Source: Lachnospiraceae bacterium (GTDB lineage Bacteria > Bacillota > Clostridia > Lachnospirales > Lachnospiraceae). Taken from it: a DNA stretch of 64,000 nucleotides. The notes beneath the pieces were generated by a model. That model searched no databases, was not told where the DNA came from, and saw only the letters and a program-made list of their open reading frames with translations. The stretch is taken from positions 1 to 64,000 of the forward strand of contig CABIZF010000013.1 of assembly GCA_902363135.1 (NCBI GenBank). The letters run 5' to 3'. Shown piece by piece: positions 50,836 through 59,494 of this stretch. Numbering within the stretch: the first letter of the stretch is position 1; every line of letters begins with the position of its first letter. The translations under genes were made by a program, and so were the position numbers.

Positions 50836-51807
50836 TTAAATCCCGCGCTTTGCAAGCTCCGGAAGCATATACGCCAGCAGCTGTTCCGGTTCATAGCCTA
50901 TCTCCTGCTTATTGACCCAGATCACATCGCGTTCCCGCCTGAACCACGTAAGCTGGCGCTTGGCAAAATGTCTGGTATCCCGCTTCAAAACACGGACAGC
51001 TTCCTCATAAGAGCAGCGCCCATCCAGATAATCCAGAATTTCCTTATAGCCAAGCCCCTGCATTGACACCATGTCTCTCGTACAGCCCTGTGCCTGCAAA
51101 CGCCGTACCTCTTCCACAAGTCCGTGCTCAAGCATCAGATCGACGCGACAGTCAATATTCGCATAAATCCGATCCCTTGCATCATTGAGCACGAAATATG
51201 CAAACTGATAAGGCGATGCCTTCCGGCGTTCTTCTTCATTGTGCTCAGAAATTCGCTCCCCGGTCTCCCGGTAAAACTCCAGCGCCCGGATGACCCGTTT
51301 GACATTGTTCGCATGAATTGCCTCCGCTGATGCCGGATCCACTAAAGCAAGCATCGTATGTAAATACTCTGCCCCGTGTTCCTTTGCCAGTGTCTCCAGC
51401 TCCTCGCGGTAGCTGTGATCACTTCCGTTTTCTGTAAAATCAATATCATACAGAACCGACTGAATATAAAATCCGGTACCACCGACCAGAATCGGTATAT
51501 GTCCGCGCTCCTGGATCTCCCGGATATAGCGCTTCGCATACTCCTGGAAGCGCACAACATGAAATTCCTCCGCCGGATCAAATTCATCGATCAGAAAATG
51601 CGGAATACCCTGCATTTCTTCCACTGTCACCTTTGCGGAACCGATATCCATTCCCCGGTAGACCTGCATGGAATCTGCGGAAATGATTTCCCCGCCGATT
51701 TTCTTTGCAAGCGCCACCGATAATGCGGTTTTTCCGACAGCTGTCGGACCGGTAAGAATGACAAGCTTTCCCGCATTTGCCGCTTCCTTTCTTCTACTCT
51801 CTTCCAT
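50836..51807 (-). CDS. miaA: tRNA dimethylallyltransferase MiaA
   Basis: The 323-residue protein has the P-loop TGPTAVGKTALSVAL near residue 20, ISADSMQVYRGMDIGSAK, GGTGFYIQSV and RDTRHFAKRQLTWFRRE. It prenylates A37 of tRNAs reading UNN codons. It starts eight bases after mutL. Confidence 0.96.
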   Translation of the reverse strand: MEESRRKEAANAGKLVILTGPTAVGKTALSVALAKKIGGEIISADSMQVYRGMDIGSAKVTVEEMQGIPHFLIDEFDPAEEFHVVRFQEYAKRYIREIQERGHIPILVGGTGFYIQSVLYDIDFTENGSDHSYREELETLAKEHGAEYLHTMLALVDPASAEAIHANNVKRVIRALEFYRETGERISEHNEEERRKASPYQFAYFVLNDARDRIYANIDCRVDLMLEHGLVEEVRRLQAQGCTRDMVSMQGLGYKEILDYLDGRCSYEEAVRVLKRDTRHFAKRQLTWFRRERDVIWVNKQEIGYEPEQLLAYMLPELAKRGI

Positions 51808-51815
51808 AATGCTCC

Positions 51816-54008
51816 CTATAATACCCGCTTGAATTTTTTCTCCATCTCATATTTCGTCATCGTGATGATCGTCGGACGCCCATGCGGACAATTGTACGGA
51901 TTCTCCAAAGTGAGTAGCTCACTGATCAGTGCATCCGCCTCTGCTGTGCTCAGATGACTGTTGCCCTTTACTGCCGCCTTGCAGGACATCGATGCGATCT
52001 TTTCCAGCACGATCTGGTTCGAAGCCTGCCCCGACACATCTGACAGTCCGTCGAGAATCTCCAGAAACAGCTCCCGGCTTGCAAGCCCGTACAGGTTATC
52101 AGGAACTGCACTGATCGCATATTCCCGACCGCCGAACGGCTCGATCTCAAAGCCAACTGCCCGGAATTCCGGCAGATGCCGTTTCAGAAGCGTCTCCTCC
52201 TGCAAGCTTAAGGTCACAATCACCGGCGGTGTAATCATCTGTGATGTCTGACGTTTTTCCCGGTACTGCTTCATAAAACGCTCATACATTACCTTTTCAT
52301 GTGCGGCATGCTGATCGATAATATACATCTTCTCTTCAAACTCCACGATCCAGTATGTGTCAAATACCTGACCGATCAGCTTATGGCGTGCACGGCTCTC
52401 CTCGGTGAGCAGCTTATCTGAAAACAGCTCCATCTGGACATCCCTGCGGTCTGCCTCTTCTTTCTTCCGGCGTGCAATATCCCTGGCGAGCGCCTGAGCC
52501 TGAACATTATTTTCCGGCACTGCTGTTTTTTCCGGCACCGGAGTCTTTTCCGGTATCGAAGTATTTTCTGACACAGAAACTTTTTCCGGCATCAAAGTAT
52601 TTTCTGACACAGGAGCTTTTTCCGGCATCGAAGTATTTTCTGACACAGGAGCTTTTTCCGACATCAGAGCCTTTTCTGGCACCGGAATCTTTTCCGACAT
52701 TGGGGGCTTTGGCTGTGAAGCGTTGTCTCCCGCCGATACAATGCTTCCTGTCACCGGTTTCATGAGTCCGCTGCGCCGGTCACGCTGCGGGTATTTGATC
52801 TCATATGGACTGTTTGCCTCCGCGATCAGCTGACTGCGGATTTTCTCAAACGGTTCCGGGTAACGTGCCTTCTTATCCGTATCCGGCACATTCGCTGCAG
52901 TACTGCCCTGACTGCTGCTGCCGGTACGACCCGTGCTCATGCTGCCGGACGGTCTACCATCCGGGCGCTTCTCTTCGGCAGCCTTCTTCGGGCCGTCAAT
53001 CGTAAACTCCGGGATCAGCTCTTTGCCGAGCAGCGCTTCTTTTACCGTCTGCAATACCTTCTCATAGATTTCCTGCTGATTGGCAAAGCGCACCTCCAGC
53101 TTCTGTGGATGCACATTGACATCCACCTCTTCCGTATTGACCTCAATCTGCAATACCGTAAAAGGATAACGGCGGCTCATCATAAACGCTTTGTAAGCAT
53201 CCTCGATTGCCCGGGCAATGATCGTGCTCTTCACATAACGCCCATTGACAAAATAATTCTCGTAATTCCGGTTTCCACGGGAAATCACCGGCTTTCCGAT
53301 AAAGCCGCGAATCCTGATATTTCCATAATCCGCCTCCGCTGTCACCAGATTTGCAGCGATATCCCGTCCGTAAATGCTGTAAATAATATCCTTCAGATTA
53401 CAGTTGCCGGACGTGTGCAGCTTCGTATCCCGATTGCTGATGAATTTAAACGAGATGTTCGGATGCGACAGCGCCATGCGTTCCAGCAGATCGCTCACAT
53501 AGCCTGCCTCGGAAGATGCTGATTTGAGAAACTTCTTCCGTGCCGGTGTGTTATAGAAAAGATTATGCACAAGAAATGTCGTCCCCTCCGGTGCACCGAT
53601 TTCTTCCAATGACTTCTCAACACCACCCTCAATGACATAGCGCACTCCTGTAAGACTGCCAGCTGTCTTCGTAATCATCTCCACCTGGCTGACTGCCGCA
53701 ATGCTCGAAAGCGCCTCGCCGCGGAACCCTAAGGTATCGCTTGTCAGCAGATCCTCCACCTTTCGGATTTTACTCGTCGCATGCTGCATATAAGCAATGC
53801 GTACCTGCTCCTTTGGAATGCCACAGCCATTATCCGTAATACGCACAAGCGAAGTGCCTCCATCCCGGATCTCCACAGTGACAGCATTTGCCCCTGCATC
53901 CACTGCATTTTCCACAAGCTCCTTCACGACAGAGGCCGGACGCTCCACGACCTCGCCGGCTGCGATTTTATCGATCGTATCCTGACTCAACAAAACGATC
54001 TCGTTCAA
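51816..54008 (-). CDS. mutL: DNA mismatch repair protein MutL
   Basis: The 730-residue protein has the GHKL ATPase motifs VENAVDAGANAV, DNGCGIP, TLGFRGEALSSI and the transducer domain to about residue 330. It then has a long Pro/Glu/Ser linker (about 345-530) and a C-terminal dimer domain. DQHAAHEKVMYE is the metal-binding endonuclease motif, so this MutL nicks DNA itself. The start is TTG with AGGAGGTAG upstream. The linker holds a 12-residue tandem repeat. Confidence 0.96.
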   Translation of the reverse strand: MNEIVLLSQDTIDKIAAGEVVERPASVVKELVENAVDAGANAVTVEIRDGGTSLVRITDNGCGIPKEQVRIAYMQHATSKIRKVEDLLTSDTLGFRGEALSSIAAVSQVEMITKTAGSLTGVRYVIEGGVEKSLEEIGAPEGTTFLVHNLFYNTPARKKFLKSASSEAGYVSDLLERMALSHPNISFKFISNRDTKLHTSGNCNLKDIIYSIYGRDIAANLVTAEADYGNIRIRGFIGKPVISRGNRNYENYFVNGRYVKSTIIARAIEDAYKAFMMSRRYPFTVLQIEVNTEEVDVNVHPQKLEVRFANQQEIYEKVLQTVKEALLGKELIPEFTIDGPKKAAEEKRPDGRPSGSMSTGRTGSSSQGSTAANVPDTDKKARYPEPFEKIRSQLIAEANSPYEIKYPQRDRRSGLMKPVTGSIVSAGDNASQPKPPMSEKIPVPEKALMSEKAPVSENTSMPEKAPVSENTLMPEKVSVSENTSIPEKTPVPEKTAVPENNVQAQALARDIARRKKEEADRRDVQMELFSDKLLTEESRARHKLIGQVFDTYWIVEFEEKMYIIDQHAAHEKVMYERFMKQYREKRQTSQMITPPVIVTLSLQEETLLKRHLPEFRAVGFEIEPFGGREYAISAVPDNLYGLASRELFLEILDGLSDVSGQASNQIVLEKIASMSCKAAVKGNSHLSTAEADALISELLTLENPYNCPHGRPTIITMTKYEMEKKFKRVL
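52515..52704. repeat. 36-bp minisatellite inside mutL
   Basis: Three close 36-bp units lie at 52561-52596, 52597-52632 and 52633-52668, with degenerate units on both sides. Each encodes 12 residues of the SENTSMPEKAPV type. The number of units can change without breaking the frame. Confidence 0.8.
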
Positions 54009-54019
54009 AGTACTACCTC

Positions 54020-56674
54020 CTACCAGCGGTTTTTCAGCTTATTTTGTAACCGATACAGAGTGTTGAGTGCATCAAGCGGAGTCATCGTGGACACTTCCAG
54101 CTCCTGCAGCTCCTTGAGCACATCGGAATCACTCACCGTATCAAACAGCGACATCTGATCCATATCCACCTGATCGTATTTCTGTGTCTTTGCCTTCCTT
54201 GCTTTTTGTCCCTCGGCATCGCCACCCTGCACATGTACCGTGATATCTGCATTCGTCAGCTCCTCCGCGAGCTCCTTCGCCCGCTCGATCACCATATCCG
54301 GAACACCGGCAAGCTTCGCCACCTGGATTCCGTAGCTCTTGTCTGCACCGCCCTGAATGATCTTGCGCAGGAATACGATATCGTCGCCGTTTTCTTTTAC
54401 CGCAATACAATAATTATTCACTCCCGGCAACTTGCCCTCCAGCTCCGTCAGCTCATGGTAATGTGTCGCAAAGAGCGTTTTTGCTCCGAGCAGCTTCGTA
54501 TTGCTGATATACTCCACGACTGCCCATGCAATGCTCAGACCGTCAAAGGTGCTCGTGCCGCGTCCGATCTCATCGAGGATGAGCAGGCTGTTGCGCGTCG
54601 CATTGCGCAGGATATTCGCCACCTCTGTCATTTCCACCATGAACGTACTCTGCCCGCTCGCGAGGTCATCCGAAGCTCCGACTCTCGTAAAGATCCGGTC
54701 GACCAGTCCGATCTTTGCTGCATCCGCGGGAACAAAGCTGCCAATCTGTGCCATGAGCACGATCAGCGCCGTCTGGCGCATATAGGTCGATTTTCCTGCC
54801 ATGTTCGGGCCTGTGATAATCGAAATCCGGTTCTTGCCATTATCCAGATAAGTATCATTCGCGATAAACATATCGTTCGGAATCATTTTTTCCACAACCG
54901 GATGGCGGCCATTTTTAATATCCAGAACACCTTTTTCATTGATCGATGGCTTCACATAATTGCCCCGTTCCGCGACAAGTGCCAGCGATGCAAAGACATC
55001 CACACCTGCGATCGCGTGTGCTGTCTTCTGAATTCGCAAAATCTCATCCGCAATTTTCCCACGCACCTCGACGTAAAGGTCATATTCCAGCGCAGTCAGC
55101 TTATCCTCAGATCCAAGGATCGTCTCCTCCAGCTCCTTCAGCTCCGGTGTAATATAACGCTCCGCATTTGTCAGCGTCTGTTTGCGTGTATAGTAATCCG
55201 GTACCATATCCTTATAGGAATTTGTCACTTCCAGATAATATCCGAACACTTTATTATACTTGACCTTCATCGTTTTGATGCCGGTCTTTTCCCGTTCCTC
55301 GGCCTCCAGCTTTGCCAGCCAGGACTTGCCCTCGGTCTTCGCATGTCGGAGCCGGTCGACCTCCTCATGGTATCCTTCTTTGATAAAGCCACCATCACGG
55401 ATGCTAATCGGCGGTTCGTCCACAATCGCTGTATCCACAAGTGCAAACAGGTCTTCCAGCTCGTCCATTTCCTCCTGCAGCTGCACAAGCAAAGGCGACT
55501 GCAGGCTCTTCATAATATATTTGATATGCGGCAGCATGGACAGTGACGTCTTAAATGCAACAAGGTCACGCGGATTGGCGGTCTGATAACTAATCCGGCT
55601 GATGAGACGCTCCAGATCGTAGACCGGATTCAGATATTCCCGCAGTTCTTCCCGCGTGATCGCATTATCCTTCAGTTCCTCTACTGCATCCAACCGCTGC
55701 ATAATTTCTTCTTTTTCAATCAATGGCTGTTCCAGATACCGGCGAAGCATCCGCGCACCCATCGCTGTCTTCGTTTTATCCAGCACCCAAAGCAGAGAGC
55801 CTCGCTTATTTTTTTCACGTAAGGTCTCACAGAGCTCCAGGTTCCGGCGCGTCGAACTGTCCAGCACCATATATTTGGAAATCGAATACGGAGTCAGCGC
55901 CGTCAGGTTCGCAATCGAAGTCTTCTGTGTTTCGATCAGATACTGCAAAAGTGCACCCGCCGCGATAATTCCGCAGCTGTACGCATCCAGTCCAAGCCCG
56001 CTCAGCGAGGAGACATGAAAATGCTCCATCAGATTCTGTGCGCATAAAGCGTCATCAAAATACCACGAATCCAGAGAAAATACCGAGATATGTAATCGTT
56101 CCTTCATATCCTCGATATCCACACCACTGACATAGAAGGAATGATTACAGATGATCTCAGACGGCGAAAACTTATTGATCTCGTCAAGCAGCTTTTTTTC
56201 GCCATCCAGCTCCGTCACGAGATATTCGCCCGTAGAAATGTCTGCAACAGACAGACCATAACGATCCTCCATGCAGATGATACACATCAGATAATTGTTC
56301 CGGCTCTCATCAAGTGCCTGCGCATCCAGATTCGTTCCCGGTGTCACGACTCGGATGACATCCCGCTTCACCAGCCCCTTCGCCTGCTTTGGATCCTCCA
56401 GCTGCTCACAGATCGCCACCTTATAGCCCTTTGAAACAAGCTTATTCAGGTATCCATCCACCGCATGGAACGGCACCCCACACATCGGAGCCCGCTCCTC
56501 GAGTCCGCAATCCTTCCCAGTCAGGGTGATTTCCAATTCTTTTGACGCAATCAATGCGTCCTCAAAAAACATTTCATAAAAATCACCAAGGCGGTAAAAA
56601 AGGATGCAGTCCTTATATTTTTCCTTGGTCTCACAGTAAACCTTCATCATCGGTGTCATAGTTCCAGTATTCAT
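54020..56674 (-). CDS. mutS: DNA mismatch repair protein MutS
   Basis: The 884-residue protein has the mismatch-binding FYRLGDFYEMFFEDA (Phe-x-Glu) near residue 26, connector and lever domains, the ATPase TGPNMAGKSTYMRQ near residue 615, DEIGRGTSTFDGLSIAW and ATHYHELTELE. A C-terminal tail follows. It recognises mispairs and recruits MutL, encoded 11 bases downstream. AAGGAGATTT precedes the ATG. Confidence 0.97.
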   Translation of the reverse strand: MNTGTMTPMMKVYCETKEKYKDCILFYRLGDFYEMFFEDALIASKELEITLTGKDCGLEERAPMCGVPFHAVDGYLNKLVSKGYKVAICEQLEDPKQAKGLVKRDVIRVVTPGTNLDAQALDESRNNYLMCIICMEDRYGLSVADISTGEYLVTELDGEKKLLDEINKFSPSEIICNHSFYVSGVDIEDMKERLHISVFSLDSWYFDDALCAQNLMEHFHVSSLSGLGLDAYSCGIIAAGALLQYLIETQKTSIANLTALTPYSISKYMVLDSSTRRNLELCETLREKNKRGSLLWVLDKTKTAMGARMLRRYLEQPLIEKEEIMQRLDAVEELKDNAITREELREYLNPVYDLERLISRISYQTANPRDLVAFKTSLSMLPHIKYIMKSLQSPLLVQLQEEMDELEDLFALVDTAIVDEPPISIRDGGFIKEGYHEEVDRLRHAKTEGKSWLAKLEAEEREKTGIKTMKVKYNKVFGYYLEVTNSYKDMVPDYYTRKQTLTNAERYITPELKELEETILGSEDKLTALEYDLYVEVRGKIADEILRIQKTAHAIAGVDVFASLALVAERGNYVKPSINEKGVLDIKNGRHPVVEKMIPNDMFIANDTYLDNGKNRISIITGPNMAGKSTYMRQTALIVLMAQIGSFVPADAAKIGLVDRIFTRVGASDDLASGQSTFMVEMTEVANILRNATRNSLLILDEIGRGTSTFDGLSIAWAVVEYISNTKLLGAKTLFATHYHELTELEGKLPGVNNYCIAVKENGDDIVFLRKIIQGGADKSYGIQVAKLAGVPDMVIERAKELAEELTNADITVHVQGGDAEGQKARKAKTQKYDQVDMDQMSLFDTVSDSDVLKELQELEVSTMTPLDALNTLYRLQNKLKNRW

Positions 56675-57202
56675 AAATCTCCTTGTATTTACAGGCTTTT
56701 TCGTCCATTTATCTTATGTACTACTATACGCAATACGATAGTTTTTCATATTAGCACTTCAAAACGAACTTCATTGTAGCAAAAAAAGCCCGGATTTTCA
56801 AGGCTGAATGGCGATTCATGGACTTAGTCCTTGAAAAAAGTCGCATAGTATCATTATTATCATCTCACGTCTTCCCCCTACTTTTATACGGCATATCGCC
56901 GCTGATCCCCCCGCGGCTTGCAGGTGTACGGATTTCAGGTTTTTTTGTTTATACATTTTTTGCATGTTTATGTCAGAAAGATTCTGACAATTTCCTGAAC
57001 AGCGTCTTTTTATAGCACTCCAGATCACTCCAGATCATTCACGAATACTCAGGAGCACTTTTCTATTTATTCATTAAATTATGCTTTTTTGCACGAAAAC
57101 TTAAAGGATTGTCTCAGGGAAAAGACGCAACTATATCTGTTATAGTGACACAGTCGTAGTTCCCCTCTTTGTATGGAGCAAAGGGAATAGAAGGACATAA
57201 AA
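56675..57202. other. Intergenic region upstream of mutS
   Basis: About 530 bases hold no supported gene. A direct 10-bp tandem repeat ACTCCAGATC lies at 57017-57036, and ACTAT/ATAGT arms lie at about 56723-56742 near the expected mutS promoter. The rest is AT-rich and featureless to my reading. Confidence 0.4.
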
Positions 57203-57246
57203 AGGCGGACCTGCACTGCCTTTCCTGGCCAGGTACAGTTCCGCCT
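57203..57246 (-). terminator. Terminator at the end of the peptide-scavenging cluster
   Basis: AGGCGGA (57203-57209) pairs with TCCGCCT (57240-57246), with further pairing of CCTG and CAGG inside. On the minus strand it is followed by TTTTTATG. It lies 20 bases past the integrase-like stop. Confidence 0.7.
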
Positions 57247-57265
57247 CTTTGCCTTTATTCTTTTG

Positions 57266-57772
57266 CTAGTTGATGTACTGTTTTCTCAATTCTACCAACT
57301 CTTCTATGTTTTCCAGACAAGTCTCAGCATTGGTTCCCATAGCATTCGCAACCACTGACAGACTGACACCTTCCAGCTCACATTTCCGGGACAGGAATGT
57401 ATTCCGTAAAACGCCGCCGGTGATCTTATGCGGGTTTTCCAGTGGAATCAATTTTTCGGGGAGTTTCTGTAATTCCTTTGCCACATACTGCTGCGTAATC
57501 GGGCTACCGGACCGGCTGGTAAAAACAAAATCATTGTCCCATGCAGCGGATTTTTTCCGTTCCATCAGGATCTGTTTTGCTTCCTCATCCAGCGGAATCC
57601 GTCTTTGTATACGGGTTCTTCCAACCACAGCAATTGAGCCCCTATCCAAGTCTACCTCCTCCCAGCAAAGTTTCACCGTCTCTGTAAAAGTCATCCCGGT
57701 ATGCAGGACAAACCGGTACAGGTCCCCATACTGCCGTTCCGCGCAAGAAGCCAAAAACCCAGGTAACAACAT
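57266..57772 (-). pseudogene. Degenerate tyrosine recombinase, catalytic-domain remnant
   Basis: The 168 codons match the catalytic half of a phage-type integrase: LYRFVLHTGMTFTETVKLCW, RTRIQRRIPLDEEAKQIL, FVFTSRSGSPITQQYVAKEL and HKITGGVLRNTF. The first catalytic arginine, normally in a TGLR-I-x-E motif, is Thr here. The HxLR box is disrupted, and the final region (NIEELVELRKQY) does not show the normal GHxxxxxTxxxY arrangement. The N-terminal DNA-binding half is missing. It looks like the scar of a lost element at the end of the peptide cluster. Confidence 0.7.
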
Positions 57773-57796
57773 AAGCTGCGATTTGCAAGCACCATG

Positions 57797-59494
57797 TTAT
57801 CTGTCGTTTTCTTCCTTTTTTACAAAATAAACCGTATCAATTCCTTCTCCCCGGTCATCCTTCAGCCGCCTGACAAGACCATATCCCAGTTTGTCCAAAA
57901 TATGCTCCTGTGCCCCGTTTGTAGACCAGGTACGGAGAGTAATCCGGCTTCCCGGAAATTTTGCCGCGATGTCCTTTTCTGCTTCTGCATACATTACCTC
58001 CGAAATTCCCTGTCCCCGGTAATCCGGCCAGACGCAGAGGGTGGTCAGATAGCAGGAATCCGGATATGCTTCCAGATTCTCACAGTTAAAATGATCCTTC
58101 CAGGTCATAAAGGCCCGCACAACTCCTTCTTCCTTCCACAGCACCACATGCTGACTGCAGATATTCTCAAGATATTCTGCAATTCCATCCGTCTTTTCTT
58201 CTGTCTCGGCCCAGTTCGTCTGGGATGTACTGTTGCGGTGGGAAAGCGGCGGAACAAAATCCTGATCGCACAGCTCCAGCAGCTGCCGGATTTCTTCTCT
58301 CTCTTTTTGATCCTCTATCCCGTCCCTTACAACGATTCTGCTCTCACAGCACATCCAGGGAAGCCGGCATACGAGTGCTGCTGCTGCACACATGCCATCT
58401 TCTACGCTGGCGGCATCGAGCCATTCTTCTCTGGTATGTGCTCCCCCGCCCCGGCAGAAACCAACGCAGATGGCAGGAATATGCCGCGACAATGGGATAT
58501 TACAGTCTGTGGATGCTTCGGAGCATACCGGCTCTTCCCCATCGGCTGCCTTCAGCGTTTTCTGTGCACACCGCGTCATACGCGCCATCTGGACAGGATC
58601 GGTTTCTCTTGCGCACGGCCGCTTTCCGACGAGCTCACAGGAATACTGTACCTCCTCACTCTGGCGTGCTGCTATGGTCTCCTCCAGATATGTTTCGCAG
58701 GCTTCCAGACTCCGATAATCTTCCGAACGGAATTCAAACAGCATGGAGGCATCCTGCGCAATCGTATTGACGGAGGTTCCTCCCTCTATTTTTCCCACAT
58801 TGTATGTCGTATGAGATGCTGCATCCGTCTGAAAACGGTAAAGCTCTCCGATCAGGCCCGCAAGCTCTGCAATGGCATTTTTTCTTCCGAAATTCAGAAA
58901 GGAATGACCGCCCTTTGTTTTTGCCGAAATCCGATATCGGACAGATCCGATGCAGATGGGATACATTTTATCCCGATACAGATCAAAGGCTGCCATTCCG
59001 CACAAATTTTCTTCATAATGGTCGACAAGTGCGCGGACGCCGCAGAGATTGCCAAGCCCTTCTTCTCCCAGGTCCGCTGCAAAAATCAGACCACAGGGAA
59101 GTTCCGGCTCTGTCTCATGAACGTATTTTGCCGCCATCAGAAGCATCACGACATTCACGGTATCGTCTGTGATACCGGGACAACGCCAGATCATTCCGTC
59201 TTCTTTGATTTCCAGCGGTTCCTCCAGCGAAAACACGGTGTCCAGATGCGCCGTATACAGAACCTTCTTTTCCTGTTCCGGCCGATACTCCCAGATTACA
59301 TTTCCAAGCTCATCCGTATGAACCGATTCCATGCCCTGCCGTTTCATCCATTCCACACAGTATGCGATTCTCTGCTCCTCTTTTCCCGTTTCCGTCGGGG
59401 TCAGTGTCAGCTCCCGCAGCGTCTGCAGCGCAAGTTCTTTGTTGTTCCGGCAAAACTTTCGGTATTCGTCTTCTATTTCCCATTTTTTACGCAT
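57797..59494 (-). CDS. M20-family peptidase fused to a GNAT acetyltransferase domain
   Basis: The 565-residue protein has an M20 metallopeptidase at about residues 1-390: metal ligands TAHLDTVFSL, PGITDDTVN, ADLGEEGLGNLCG (catalytic Glu pair), AAFDLYRDK and GGGAHTREEW, with the usual inserted dimer domain. A GNAT domain follows at about 415-560 (VVLWKEEGVVRAFMTW, VWPDYRGQGISEVMYAEAEK, TNGAQEHILDKLGY). Such a fusion could cut a peptide and acetylate the product or sense acyl state. The ATG at 59494 is chosen because it overlaps the capA-like stop and has AAGGAAGG upstream; an ATG at 59536 exists. Confidence 0.85.
   Translation of the reverse strand: MRKKWEIEDEYRKFCRNNKELALQTLRELTLTPTETGKEEQRIAYCVEWMKRQGMESVHTDELGNVIWEYRPEQEKKVLYTAHLDTVFSLEEPLEIKEDGMIWRCPGITDDTVNVVMLLMAAKYVHETEPELPCGLIFAADLGEEGLGNLCGVRALVDHYEENLCGMAAFDLYRDKMYPICIGSVRYRISAKTKGGHSFLNFGRKNAIAELAGLIGELYRFQTDAASHTTYNVGKIEGGTSVNTIAQDASMLFEFRSEDYRSLEACETYLEETIAARQSEEVQYSCELVGKRPCARETDPVQMARMTRCAQKTLKAADGEEPVCSEASTDCNIPLSRHIPAICVGFCRGGGAHTREEWLDAASVEDGMCAAAALVCRLPWMCCESRIVVRDGIEDQKEREEIRQLLELCDQDFVPPLSHRNSTSQTNWAETEEKTDGIAEYLENICSQHVVLWKEEGVVRAFMTWKDHFNCENLEAYPDSCYLTTLCVWPDYRGQGISEVMYAEAEKDIAAKFPGSRITLRTWSTNGAQEHILDKLGYGLVRRLKDDRGEGIDTVYFVKKEENDR

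Noticed and set aside
54206..55546. 446-codon plus-strand open frame
   Set aside because: It is a shadow of mutS in the opposite strand and shows no family similarity.
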